Shown: positions 31,105-37,125 of the stretch, piece after piece | Numbering within the stretch: the stretch's first letter is position 1 | Layout: the number at the start of each line of letters is the position of its first letter | Virus record (IMG/VR): IMGVR_UViG_3300027985_000690 | Span: 1 to 37,125 of that record | Source of the DNA: a virus | Direction: 5' to 3' (one strand) | Length of the DNA: 37,125 bases | Translations under genes and position numbers: made by a program | The notes under the pieces: model-generated | The model's input: only the letters and a program-made list of their open reading frames with translations | The model's database searches: none | What the model was told of the DNA's origin: nothing

Positions 31105-31367
31105 CGCTCCAGATCCCTGGCCCGTCGTACCGCAAGCAGCCTGGCCACCGCTTCATCGTCGGTCAACTGGGCCCCGCACAGCAGTACAAGATCCTTGGCG
31201 GCTGCCCGCAGAACTTCGTGATCGTGCTGGCTTTCGTCGCCGTTGGCGTTTTTGAGCGCTTCGGCCATGTCGTCTCCGTCAAGGTCTGCAAACGACCAAA
31301 GCACTTGGCCCTTGTCACTGCCAAAGACTACCCGCCCTGCACCACGCAAGCAAATCTGATCGCTCAT
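31101..31367 (-). CDS. Small hypothetical protein
   Basis: An 88-residue protein starting at ATG 31367, coupled by ATGA to the transglycosylase-like gene upstream, with GGGGGTGG as ribosome binding site. It starts MSDQICLRGAGRVVFGSDKG, with a QVLWSFADLDGDDMAEAL core and a helical Cys-containing C-terminal half. No family recognised. Confidence 0.65.
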   Translation of the reverse strand: MSDQICLRGAGRVVFGSDKGQVLWSFADLDGDDMAEALKNANGDESQHDHEVLRAAAKDLVLLCGAQLTDDEAVARLLAVRRARDLER

Positions 31368-31852
31368 TTCCACCCCCTGGCCCGTCGTGCAAGCCGCTCC
31401 ACCGTGCGCGAGTATGCGCAGTGGGTCTTGTAGCGCAGGGCTTTGGTCCCGGCCCCGTAGAGGCATAGCGTGCGCCAGCGAGGCCCCGGCCACCGCCGTC
31501 CGAGATAGCGCAGGATCTCGGCCACGGCCCAGACCCCGGCTCGGTCGTCGTGCAGGTCCGCCCGGTCTAGCCCAGCACCGTCCAGCAGCGTGGCCCAGTG
31601 GTCGTGCACGACGGCGCCCAGACCTTCGGCCCCCGTGCGTGGGTTGACCAGCCCTGACCGTAGCCGGCTTTCGTGCCAGAGCAGGGCCCAGAGCTCCGCC
31701 GGCGGCACGCCTGCCCAGTCGGCTGCGGCCACGATCGTCGGCCACTGCGGCGGCGGCTCGGCGGCATCGCAGTCCGTGGCCAGGCAGACCGCTGCGGCCA
31801 TGATGAGGGCCAGGGCAACAGCGGCAAGGCAACACCGGCCAACCCGCACCAT
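31364..31852 (-). CDS. Exported lytic transglycosylase-like protein
   Basis: A 162-residue protein. ATG 31852 overlaps the previous stop (TAATG). A signal peptide or signal anchor occupies residues 9-30 (LAAVALALIMAAAVCLA). The SLT-type core follows, with WALLWHESRLRSG carrying the catalytic Glu61, then NPRTGAEGLGAV in place of the usual GAxGLMQ. A C-terminal segment, LCLYGAGTKALRYKTHCAYSR, is shared with the protein at 36411-37115 and may hold a disulfide. It would cleave the glycan strand of peptidoglycan, in lysis or entry. The endolysin at 26638 is a separate enzyme class. Confidence 0.75.
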   Translation of the reverse strand: MVRVGRCCLAAVALALIMAAAVCLATDCDAAEPPPQWPTIVAAADWAGVPPAELWALLWHESRLRSGLVNPRTGAEGLGAVVHDHWATLLDGAGLDRADLHDDRAGVWAVAEILRYLGRRWPGPRWRTLCLYGAGTKALRYKTHCAYSRTVERLARRARGWK

Positions 31853-32382
31853 TAGCGCCGCCCCTGCATGGCGTCGGCGGCCTCGTCTTTCAGGCACGCC
31901 GCTTCAACGATCTGCTTGACGCAGCGCAGTCTTGCAAGCCGGTTGCCATCCAGCGCCAGATCGCAGACCGTCACCAGCTTTTGCTGGCCTTCCGCCTGGG
32001 CCTTGTCGCGCAGCATGCGGATCGGCGTGTCGAGATCCTTGATCCACTCGGCAGTAACATGCAGTGCCAAGCTCCACACAGGGCTTGCCCCGTAGCGGTC
32101 TTCCAGGTTTGCGCAATCGCGCAGCCGGAACAGAGCGCCAGCAAGATCGCCATCGCGCAAAGCCAAGATCGCTTCGCACCCGATTGTCTTGCCCGTGCCT
32201 ATACGCAGCTCTTCCCTGCGGCGGATCTTGTCTAGCGCAACCTGACCTGCGGTGAATGCGCCAACAGTTTCCCATGGGCTCACGGCGGCTGTCGCAACCT
32301 CTTTGTTGTGCCCGCTGTCTGCGCCGTTCCATGTGTCCATTGCCTTGTGGATAGCGGCTAGCACTTGCTCAATGGTAATCAC
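31852..32382 (-). CDS. Hypothetical helical protein
   Basis: A 176-residue protein coupled by ATGA to the gene upstream. It is largely helical with scattered Cys (TIGCEAILALRDGDLAGALF, RLRDCANLEDRYG, LVTVCDLALDGNRLARLRC). The helix-turn-helix pattern and paired helices resemble a repeat or alpha-solenoid-like fold. No motif identifies a function. Confidence 0.65.
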   Translation of the reverse strand: MITIEQVLAAIHKAMDTWNGADSGHNKEVATAAVSPWETVGAFTAGQVALDKIRRREELRIGTGKTIGCEAILALRDGDLAGALFRLRDCANLEDRYGASPVWSLALHVTAEWIKDLDTPIRMLRDKAQAEGQQKLVTVCDLALDGNRLARLRCVKQIVEAACLKDEAADAMQGRR

Positions 32383-32867
32383 TTCTCCCCCCTCAGCGCC
32401 GCACTAGCGGCCCGCATCCGGCCCAAAATCTCAGCGTACTCGCGGCGCCGGACTTCTGACTGCCCGTGCAGGTGGGCGTCTAGCAGCCCTGCTAGAGTCT
32501 CGGCCAGACCCTCGGCGGTCAAGATGCCTGCGCCCAGCGCCTCACGGGTGCTGCAGTAGCCCATAAGGTAGCGGCCAGGATCTGGCCCGTAGGCGATCAT
32601 GCACAGGCCGGCGTCCGTGAGGTACAGCGCCCACCCCGACCGCAGGCCGGCGCAGTCAACTGTCGGGGTTCCAGACAGCGGCACGCCGTGCAAGGCGTAG
32701 CCGTCGCCCAGGTCAACCCTGGTCGAGATCGCCGCCAGCGCAGGGGATGCGGCGGCGATGAGCAGGTTGCACACGATTTCTTCCTCGGTCCGGCGCTCGT
32801 CGCGGGTCCGGTCCAAGTCTCGCATGCGCATGGCAACCTCGCAGGCCGCTTTGTGCACAAGATCCAT
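32379..32867 (-). CDS. Hypothetical protein, intact paralogue of the 29101-29626 gene
   Basis: A 162-residue protein from ATG 32867. It has an N-terminal charged helix (AMRMRDLDRTRDERRTEEEI), a beta-rich middle (GWALYLTDAGLCMIAYGPDPG) and a C-terminal helical part (REALGAGILTAEGLAETLAG through RRREYAEILGRMRAA). The C-terminal part matches the repaired product of 29101-29626. No family recognised. It is followed by an ATGA overlap. Confidence 0.7.
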   Translation of the reverse strand: MDLVHKAACEVAMRMRDLDRTRDERRTEEEIVCNLLIAAASPALAAISTRVDLGDGYALHGVPLSGTPTVDCAGLRSGWALYLTDAGLCMIAYGPDPGRYLMGYCSTREALGAGILTAEGLAETLAGLLDAHLHGQSEVRRREYAEILGRMRAASAALRGEK

Positions 32868-32900
32868 TGTCTACTCCGTGCTGTTGCTTTGCGGTGTAGT

Positions 32901-32913
32901 CCGCACCGTGCGG
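32901..32913 (-). promoter_or_regulatory. Short perfect inverted repeat in a promoter gap
   Basis: CCGCAC and GTGCGG are separated by one base within the 81-base gap upstream of ATG 32867. Such a compact dyad could be an operator half-site pair or a small hairpin. The gap also holds CGGGCTCGGAGCCG, a second dyad near 32922-32935. No convincing promoter boxes are seen. Confidence 0.35.
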
Positions 32914-32948
32914 GCCCGGAGGCGGCTCCGAGCCCGAGGCGGTGAGGG

Positions 32949-33230
32949 CTACTCCTCCGAGTTGCAGCCGGCGTTGTGGCCGATCCCGGACCAGCAGAAG
33001 CAACCGGTATAGCCGAGATCCCACGCCTCCTCTGCCAGGGTGATCACGCTGCCGTCGGCAAAGAGCCAGCGCTCCTCTCGGTCGGGGCCGATCTCGTCCA
33101 ACTCGCCACCGTACTGGCGCATCGCGTCCACGAGGTCCAAGTCCTCGCCGTTGATCTCGACCGTCCAGGTCATGCCGTCGTTGTGGAAGATCTCGGCGAC
33201 TTGCTCGGCGGTGGTCTTGGTGGTGGTCAT
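32949..33230 (-). CDS. Small acidic hypothetical protein behind promoter P1
   Basis: A 93-residue protein, ATG 33230, the first gene after promoter P1 and its leader. It opens MTTTKTTAEQVAEIFHNDGM, continues with acidic strands (WTVEINGEDLDLVDAMRQYG) and ends with aromatic/Cys sequence (GCFCWSGIGHNAG). Such small proteins under strong promoters are often host-takeover or anti-defence factors, but nothing here shows that. Confidence 0.7.
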   Translation of the reverse strand: MTTTKTTAEQVAEIFHNDGMTWTVEINGEDLDLVDAMRQYGGELDEIGPDREERWLFADGSVITLAEEAWDLGYTGCFCWSGIGHNAGCNSEE

Positions 33231-33316
33231 TGTCGTTCTCCGCCCCTCCCGGGGCTCCATAGGGCTTGCTGCCCCGTCGATGTCTGGACTATGGCAGGCC
33301 CTGGCGCAGGTGTCAA
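33231..33316 (-). promoter_or_regulatory. Promoter P1 and conserved structured leader
   Basis: Read leftward: TTGACA (33316-33311), a 17-base spacer, CATAGT (33293-33288), then a 57-base leader to ATG 33230. The -35 box overlaps the thyX stop codon. The leader holds two tandem hairpins, GGGGC-AGCAA-GCCCT and GCCCC-GGGA-GGGGC, then GGAG as ribosome binding site. It is nearly the same as the leader at 30657. Confidence 0.85.
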
Positions 33317-33927
33317 CAAGAAAATGCAGGCATCCCCGCCAACGCCCACGGGGCCACCGTGCGCAGGTCTGCGGCGATCTGCCCGGCGATGTTGCGGATC
33401 TCTGCCTGGGCGTGGCCGTCCAACCGCAAGCCCAGGAAATGGCGCCAGCTCCGCAAGTTAGCCGTCGCCACGAGTTCCGTGGCCGTGCCGGCAGGCAGCA
33501 CGCACCGGGCGTCTTCTCGGGGCAGCCCAAGCGACAGGAGCAGCTCATACGACCGCTCGGCCGCCTCGTAGATGGCCCCGATCTCTGCAGCGATCTCGGG
33601 GTCTTGCACGCCGAGTGGCAGGACAAATCGAACGCCTGCCGGCGGCTCGGCCGTGTACCTCTGCGAGCGCTGGAGATAGGACGCCATGCGGTGGCGCACG
33701 AGTTGGTGCGAGCACGACCGGGAGCAGACGATCCGATAGGACGCCTGGACGTGCTCTAGCACGCCGTCGTGCCCGGCCAGGACTCGGCGCTCTACCCAGC
33801 GCCCGGGGTCGGCAGAGCGGCGGCCCACCGTGCCCGTGCATGTGCGGGCGAGTTGCTCGATGCGGGCGGCCCAGTCGGCGGGGTCGTCGCCGGGGACGCG
33901 GACGGCGGACGGTTCGATGATGATCAT
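33313..33927 (-). CDS. thyX: FAD-dependent thymidylate synthase
   Basis: A 204-residue flavin-dependent thymidylate synthase, making dTMP from dUMP for phage DNA synthesis. The ThyX motif RHR-x7-S is intact at residues 78-88 (RHRMASYLQRS). LEH with His59 lies upstream, and the C-terminal signature has LPAGTATELVATANLRSW and AQAEIRNIA. The length is close to the usual 200-250 residues. ATG 33927 is coupled by ATGA to the membrane-tailed gene upstream. The promoter of the next unit overlaps its stop. Confidence 0.95.
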   Translation of the reverse strand: MIIIEPSAVRVPGDDPADWAARIEQLARTCTGTVGRRSADPGRWVERRVLAGHDGVLEHVQASYRIVCSRSCSHQLVRHRMASYLQRSQRYTAEPPAGVRFVLPLGVQDPEIAAEIGAIYEAAERSYELLLSLGLPREDARCVLPAGTATELVATANLRSWRHFLGLRLDGHAQAEIRNIAGQIAADLRTVAPWALAGMPAFSC

Positions 33928-34694
33928 GGCAGCACCAACAGCGCAGCAAGCGCTGCGACGAGGGCGACGACAGCCGCCGCAGTGACGATCTCTCTGAGGC
34001 TTGCCCCGGTTGTCGCGTATGGCATGCGCTCCATGCTGTCGCGCAGCAAGAACGCCCGCACCTCGGCCCGCTCCTCTTCGTTGCGGCACTCCGCCAGGAG
34101 CTCCTCCCTCGGCCACGGCGGGGCCTGGCGTCCGTAGCTCTCCAGCATGCGGGCCAGGTGGGCCCGCTCTGCCATCCACAGCATGCGGCGCTCGTGGGGG
34201 TCCTTGGTCGAGCGGAGGGCCTCCCACGGCAGCGGCGACGGCTCAGCGCCATGCCGAACCTCCAGCCCGGCCCGGTCGAGCCACTCGGCGAACCACTCCT
34301 CGCACTGCGCCTTGGCGGCGGCCTCGGTCTCGCCAAAGGCCCAGCGCTGCTCTCCGTCAATGCTCTTGGCTCTCCATACCGCGCCATCGACTTCGCGCGG
34401 CGGAGCGAACACCCAGTACAGGAGCATCCCGCCTCCGGCTCTCGCATGCTGTGCGCCTTCTCCGGCCGCCTCCCAGACCAGACGCCCCAGCCTCCTCGAT
34501 GCCCGGATCTCGCGGATGCGGCGCAGCGCAGCGGCACAATCGTCGGCCCGTGCCTTCGTGACAGTCTCGACGGCGTCGAGGGCCTCGGCAAGCGTGTCGC
34601 GGATCTCGAGCACAGCGCCAGGGAACACAACGGACCAGCGCCCGCCGTCCGCCTCGATGCTAGCCCCGGTGATGAAGTTGAACTCCTCAGCCAT
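33924..34694 (-). CDS. Membrane-tailed paralogue of the 34687-35115 protein
   Basis: A 256-residue protein. Residues 1-148 are a diverged copy of the neighbouring 142-residue protein; both share LAEALDA-ETV, the RIREIRA and GRLVWE segments, and an identical stretch from TEAAAKAQCEEW to LEVRHG. Residues 149-230 form an extra helical, charged region, and a C-terminal transmembrane helix (REIVTAAAVVALVAALAALL) would anchor it in the membrane with the rest in the cytoplasm. It arose by tandem duplication and fusion. Function unknown. The gene overlaps its upstream neighbour by 8 bases. Confidence 0.7.
   Translation of the reverse strand: MAEEFNFITGASIEADGGRWSVVFPGAVLEIRDTLAEALDAVETVTKARADDCAAALRRIREIRASRRLGRLVWEAAGEGAQHARAGGGMLLYWVFAPPREVDGAVWRAKSIDGEQRWAFGETEAAAKAQCEEWFAEWLDRAGLEVRHGAEPSPLPWEALRSTKDPHERRMLWMAERAHLARMLESYGRQAPPWPREELLAECRNEEERAEVRAFLLRDSMERMPYATTGASLREIVTAAAVVALVAALAALLVLP
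34248..34328 (-). repeat. 81-bp direct repeat, copy B
   Basis: This segment of the membrane-tailed gene matches 34690-34770 at 80 of 81 bases (the one difference is at 34257/34699) and codes for the same peptide. The flanking parts of the two genes have diverged much more, so the identity is local. Confidence 0.9.
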
Positions 34695-35115
34695 GCCGCA
34701 CCTCCAGCCCGGCCCGGTCGAGCCACTCGGCGAACCACTCCTCGCACTGCGCCTTGGCGGCGGCCTCGGTCCGGTGCTTGGTCAACTTGCGGGGCCCATC
34801 CACCAACCACTGACCGTTTTCCATGCGCTCCACAGCGAACCGCAGCGCCCCGGCGGCGGGCTCGGCGACCAGAACGCCGTTCTTGCGCCGTTCCCAGACC
34901 AGCCGACCGATCCCCCGCTCGGCCCGGATCTCACGGATGCGCTCCAGCGCCGCGGAGCGCTCGGCCAGCTCGGACCTGAGCACCGTCTCGGCGGCGTCCA
35001 GCGCCTCGGCCAGCGTGGCCTTGGGCGTCACAACGCCGTAGGGGAACGCGCAGAACGCCCCGTCGGCCTCATCGATGACCACCACACCGCCGGGCAGTTC
35101 GTAGTCCTCAGCCAT
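34687..35115 (-). CDS. Hypothetical protein, single-domain paralogue
   Basis: A 142-residue protein overlapping the upstream ASCH-like gene by 8 bases. It opens with a beta-rich half (DYELPGGVVVIDEADGAFCA), has a charged helix around ERSAALERIREIRAERGIG, and a C-terminal half ending in the segment shared identically with the next gene. It lacks the C-terminal extension and membrane helix of that paralogue. Function unknown. Confidence 0.7.
   Translation of the reverse strand: MAEDYELPGGVVVIDEADGAFCAFPYGVVTPKATLAEALDAAETVLRSELAERSAALERIREIRAERGIGRLVWERRKNGVLVAEPAAGALRFAVERMENGQWLVDGPRKLTKHRTEAAAKAQCEEWFAEWLDRAGLEVRHG
34690..34770 (-). repeat. 81-bp direct repeat, copy A
   Basis: The partner of 34248-34328, 442 bases away in the same orientation. 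It covers the start of the downstream gene and the 3' end of the upstream gene, coding for the shared segment from TEAAAKAQ to EVRHG. Confidence 0.9.
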
Positions 35116-35626
35116 GATTCACCTCCACCCCGGCCCACCCGGACCGGCTAGCGATCTCGAACGCCACGCAGCGGAGCCAGGCAGTCCCCTGGCGCTCCAT
35201 CCAGACCTTCGTTGCCCGCAGGATGAGGCGGGCGGCGTCACGGGGCATCTGGACAGATGCGACCCAGCGCGGGTCAAGGGATCCCGCTAACGTTTTCCAG
35301 CTCGCTCGATAGACGTACTCACCGGTCAGCAGGACGGCGTACGCCTCTTTGACCCAGATCAGATCGCCGGGGGCGATTCGAGAGTAGACCCGCCAGAAGA
35401 TTCCCTCATAGTCGTCATCCTGAGGCGCATGCAGGTAGCCAAAGACGAAGTCGCCACCTTCCTGCCAGAGCCCCGGGTCGGCCCAGGCACCAAACAGGTC
35501 CAGCCGGGCCCAGTCGCCGCAGGTCTCGCAGGTCCTCGGCGTCACTGGCCGCCGGTCCTCCCTCTGGCGGCCGTCGAGGATGTCGCGGACGGTGGCGGCG
35601 TTGGCCAGCATGGAGTGGGTCTTCAT
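35108..35626 (-). CDS. ASCH-like domain protein
   Basis: A 172-residue protein. ATG 35626 is coupled by ATGA to the gene upstream. The pattern of phage ASCH-like proteins is present: an RRPVTPR segment and CETC near residue 34, then YSRIAPGDLIWVKEAY, a YVYRASW strand, and VQMPRDAARLILRATKVWMER. ASCH domains have a PUA-like beta barrel and are thought to bind RNA; roles in phages are unclear. The pairing of the GDLIWVKE and MPRDAARLIL blocks makes the family assignment fairly good. Confidence 0.75.
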   Translation of the reverse strand: MKTHSMLANAATVRDILDGRQREDRRPVTPRTCETCGDWARLDLFGAWADPGLWQEGGDFVFGYLHAPQDDDYEGIFWRVYSRIAPGDLIWVKEAYAVLLTGEYVYRASWKTLAGSLDPRWVASVQMPRDAARLILRATKVWMERQGTAWLRCVAFEIASRSGWAGVEVNHG

Positions 35627-35895
35627 CGGTACTCCCCAGCGGCCTGCGCCTTCTCCAGCCCGCCACCTCTGGCAGCCCTGCATCGCTGGTAGCCAGGCAT
35701 GCAACGGCCCTCCAGACAGCCGTCCATCGCCGCCTCCAGCTCGGCCACCCGTTGCTCGAGCTCATGCGCAAGCTGGTGGTACCCGGCCACCTCCGCCTGG
35801 AGCATGGCTATCCGGTCTCTAGCCCACCACCACCCGCGCAGCGCCTGCCACGCCCGGCGCAGTGGCTTCACGATCGCCAGGACGGAGGACAGCAT
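35623..35895 (-). CDS. Small membrane-proximal coiled-coil protein
   Basis: A 90-residue protein; ATG 35895 is chosen, overlapping the upstream gene by 28 bases (an alternative start is at 35949). The N-terminus is amphipathic and hydrophobic (LSSVLAIVKPLRRAWQALRGWWW), then a coiled coil (RIAMLQAEVAGYHQLAHELE) and a Cys-containing basic tail. It may associate with the membrane peripherally. Function unknown. Confidence 0.55.
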   Translation of the reverse strand: MLSSVLAIVKPLRRAWQALRGWWWARDRIAMLQAEVAGYHQLAHELEQRVAELEAAMDGCLEGRCMPGYQRCRAARGGGLEKAQAAGEYR

Positions 35896-36167
35896 GGATC
35901 GGTCCCAATCGCCTCCCCGGCGTAGTAGGTGACATCGACGGACGCCCAAACGCCGAAGCGCTTGACCTCAGTTCCGCCCACTTGTCGCACGCAGACGACC
36001 GTCTCCGTGTCGTCTGCCTTCGACAGCGCACCTCCTGTCCTCTCGTCCTCTTCCTCCGCCCAGGCTTCGGCTGCGTTGTTGGCGCCGGAGAGGCAGGCGT
36101 CCACGACTCGGGCGCTCCCTTCTCCGTCCTCTTCTCTCCAGACCTCCCACCGGATCTTGTCGCTCAT
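35868..36167 (-). CDS. Small hypothetical protein
   Basis: A 99-residue protein, ATG 36167, with AGGTGG upstream, 10 bases after the previous stop. It begins MSDKIRWEVWREEDGEGSAR, continues with an acidic helix (NNAAEAWAEEEDERTGG) and a beta hairpin (VVCVRQVGGTEVKRFGVWAS), suggesting a compact alpha/beta fold. No family recognised. Confidence 0.65.
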   Translation of the reverse strand: MSDKIRWEVWREEDGEGSARVVDACLSGANNAAEAWAEEEDERTGGALSKADDTETVVCVRQVGGTEVKRFGVWASVDVTYYAGEAIGTDPCCPPSWRS

Positions 36168-36177
36168 CTTTTCCACC

Positions 36178-36414
36178 TCACCGCCCGGCGGCGGCGTCGT
36201 TGCCAGCCAAGAAGACCACGGCCTCCAGCGCGTCGATCTGGTCAATCAGCGACTGGGCATGAGCCGCCAACCCCCGCAGCCGGCCATCAATGGGACCAGT
36301 TTCGGAGTCTGAAGCCTGCTCCATGGTGTGCTCCGCAGCGTCTCGTAGCGCCTCGCATGCACGGACAAGCCTGCTGCGCAGCACTGCGATTCGCTTCTCG
36401 ACTTGGTCTTTCAC
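36178..36414 (-). CDS. Small helical protein
   Basis: A 78-residue protein starting at GTG 36414, which overlaps the transglycosylase-like stop by four bases (GTGA). It is almost entirely helical: KDQVEKRIAVLRSRLVRACE, then a second helix LAAHAQSLIDQIDALEAVVF. It is probably a small oligomeric coiled-coil factor. Function unknown. Confidence 0.6.
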   Translation of the reverse strand: MKDQVEKRIAVLRSRLVRACEALRDAAEHTMEQASDSETGPIDGRLRGLAAHAQSLIDQIDALEAVVFLAGNDAAAGR

Positions 36415-37115
36415 GATCTCCCCATCAGCGCCCGGCGGGCGCGCTTGATGTTCTTCTCGACCTGCCGCGAGTAGCCGCAGTCGTGCTTGAAGTTCCTGTC
36501 CTGCAGCCCCACCCCGTAGAGGCAGAGCCACAGCGCCCGGCTGCGGGGCCGGTATCTGGCCCGCTTGCGGGCGAGGACCCACGCCGCCGCCATGTAGCCC
36601 GCCCCGGCCTGCAGCAGGTCCTCGGGCCGCTGAGCGATTCCGGCGTCACGCAGCAGGCGGCCCCAGGTGCGCCAGCGCACCTGTCCGGGGCCCCAGTCCA
36701 ACGGGCGCCCGTGGGCGTCCCTCGCCGTCGACGGGATCAGCCTGGCCTGCGTCTTGTGGCCGGCGACAGCCGCCAGAAGTTCCGCCGGCACCCCGGTCGC
36801 CGCCGACGCCGCCAGGATCGCTGAGCGGTCCCGCCGGATCCGCGCCTCGGCCTGCGGGCTCCAGCGGGCATGCGCCACGGTGGGCAGCAGGAGCAGGGCG
36901 ATGGCGATGGCGAAGGCAGCCCACGCAAGCCCCCATGCGAGCGCACGCCTTGCGGATCCGCGATGCTGGTCCCGCTCCCGCAGAAGGACGCAGGCGAACG
37001 TCGCACCGTGGCCGACGGCGTCGCAACCGCACATCGCGCAACACCCGTCATCGTCGACATGGACGCGCGGCCCGCACTGCGGGCACCACGTCGCCTCATT
37101 GATAGGCCTAGGCAT
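36411..37115 (-). CDS. Membrane-anchored transglycosylase-like protein, catalytic Glu replaced
   Basis: A 234-residue protein at the window edge. Residues 11-31 carry CPQC and CAMCGC, a zinc-ribbon-like unit. One transmembrane segment follows at 58-80 (ALAWGLAWAAFAIAIALLLL), then an SLT-like domain. Where family members have HES, this reads HKT at residues 120-122, so the catalytic Glu is Lys121. GPGQVRWRTWGRLLRDAGIA and a C-terminal LCLYGVGLQDRNFKHDCGYSR follow, the latter shared with the protein at 31364-31852. It may be a non-catalytic peptidoglycan-binding or regulatory relative. No ribosome binding site is visible at ATG 37115, and the true start may be internal. Confidence 0.65.
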   Translation of the reverse strand: MPRPINEATWCPQCGPRVHVDDDGCCAMCGCDAVGHGATFACVLLRERDQHRGSARRALAWGLAWAAFAIAIALLLLPTVAHARWSPQAEARIRRDRSAILAASAATGVPAELLAAVAGHKTQARLIPSTARDAHGRPLDWGPGQVRWRTWGRLLRDAGIAQRPEDLLQAGAGYMAAAWVLARKRARYRPRSRALWLCLYGVGLQDRNFKHDCGYSRQVEKNIKRARRALMGRS

Positions 37116-37125
37116 CGGCGGGGCC

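Noticed and set aside
1-37125. A transposable Mu-like phage
   Set aside because: Head genes are Mu-like, but no MuA/MuB transposition genes, no contractile sheath or Mu baseplate genes are seen, and the tail genes fit a siphovirus.
1-37125. A complete circular or terminally repeated genome
   Set aside because: The window ends show no obvious matching terminal repeat, and replication genes are absent, so completeness cannot be claimed.

Overview
The window is a stretch of tailed-phage DNA, either a virus or a prophage, with a GC content of roughly two thirds by eye. The structural genes point to a siphovirus with a Mu-like head. It has a Mu gpT-type major capsid protein, a portal fused to a Mu F-type head-morphogenesis domain, Mu gp36-like and gpG-like connector/completion proteins, and then a long-tail module with tube, chaperone pair and a tape measure of about 795 residues. 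No MuA transposase, integrase, repressor, replicative polymerase, helicase, tRNA or CRISPR array is visible, so lifestyle and integration cannot be read from this window. The host is not identifiable from sequence alone; sigma70-like promoters, clear Shine-Dalgarno sites and ThyX fit many high-GC bacteria.

Layout of the plus strand: 1-5.4 kb is an early/accessory set of tightly overlapping small genes: a DNA-polymerase-X-like nucleotidyltransferase, several small Cys-rich proteins, a putative DNA-binding protein and coiled-coil proteins. It ends in a beta-class DNA methyltransferase with an internal heptapeptide repeat. 5.4-12.7 kb is packaging and head: small and large terminase, portal-MuF fusion, protease/scaffold with a nested scaffold start, decoration protein, and a major capsid gene flanked by RNA hairpins. 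12.9-26.6 kb is neck and tail: connector, completion, terminator, tube, a chaperone pair with a candidate -2 frameshift site, tape measure and distal tail proteins. The last three proteins of this run carry Sec-type signal peptides. 26.6-28.7 kb is a lysis cassette: an endolysin with a Cys-His papain-like fold, a one-TM protein, a metallophosphoesterase and a holin-like protein.

The minus strand, 37.1 down to 28.7 kb, is a convergent module of 16 or 17 small genes, most joined by ATGA/GTGA overlaps. It encodes ThyX, an ASCH-like protein, two transglycosylase-like membrane or exported proteins and many unknowns. The module is rich in duplications: two copies of a promoter plus structured leader (47 of 57 leader bases identical), paralogous gene pairs, and an 81-bp near-identical repeat. 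It also shows signs of decay, with one clear and one probable frameshift and a transglycosylase whose catalytic Glu is replaced. The plus and minus units meet at a shared CTAG, with no visible terminator between them.
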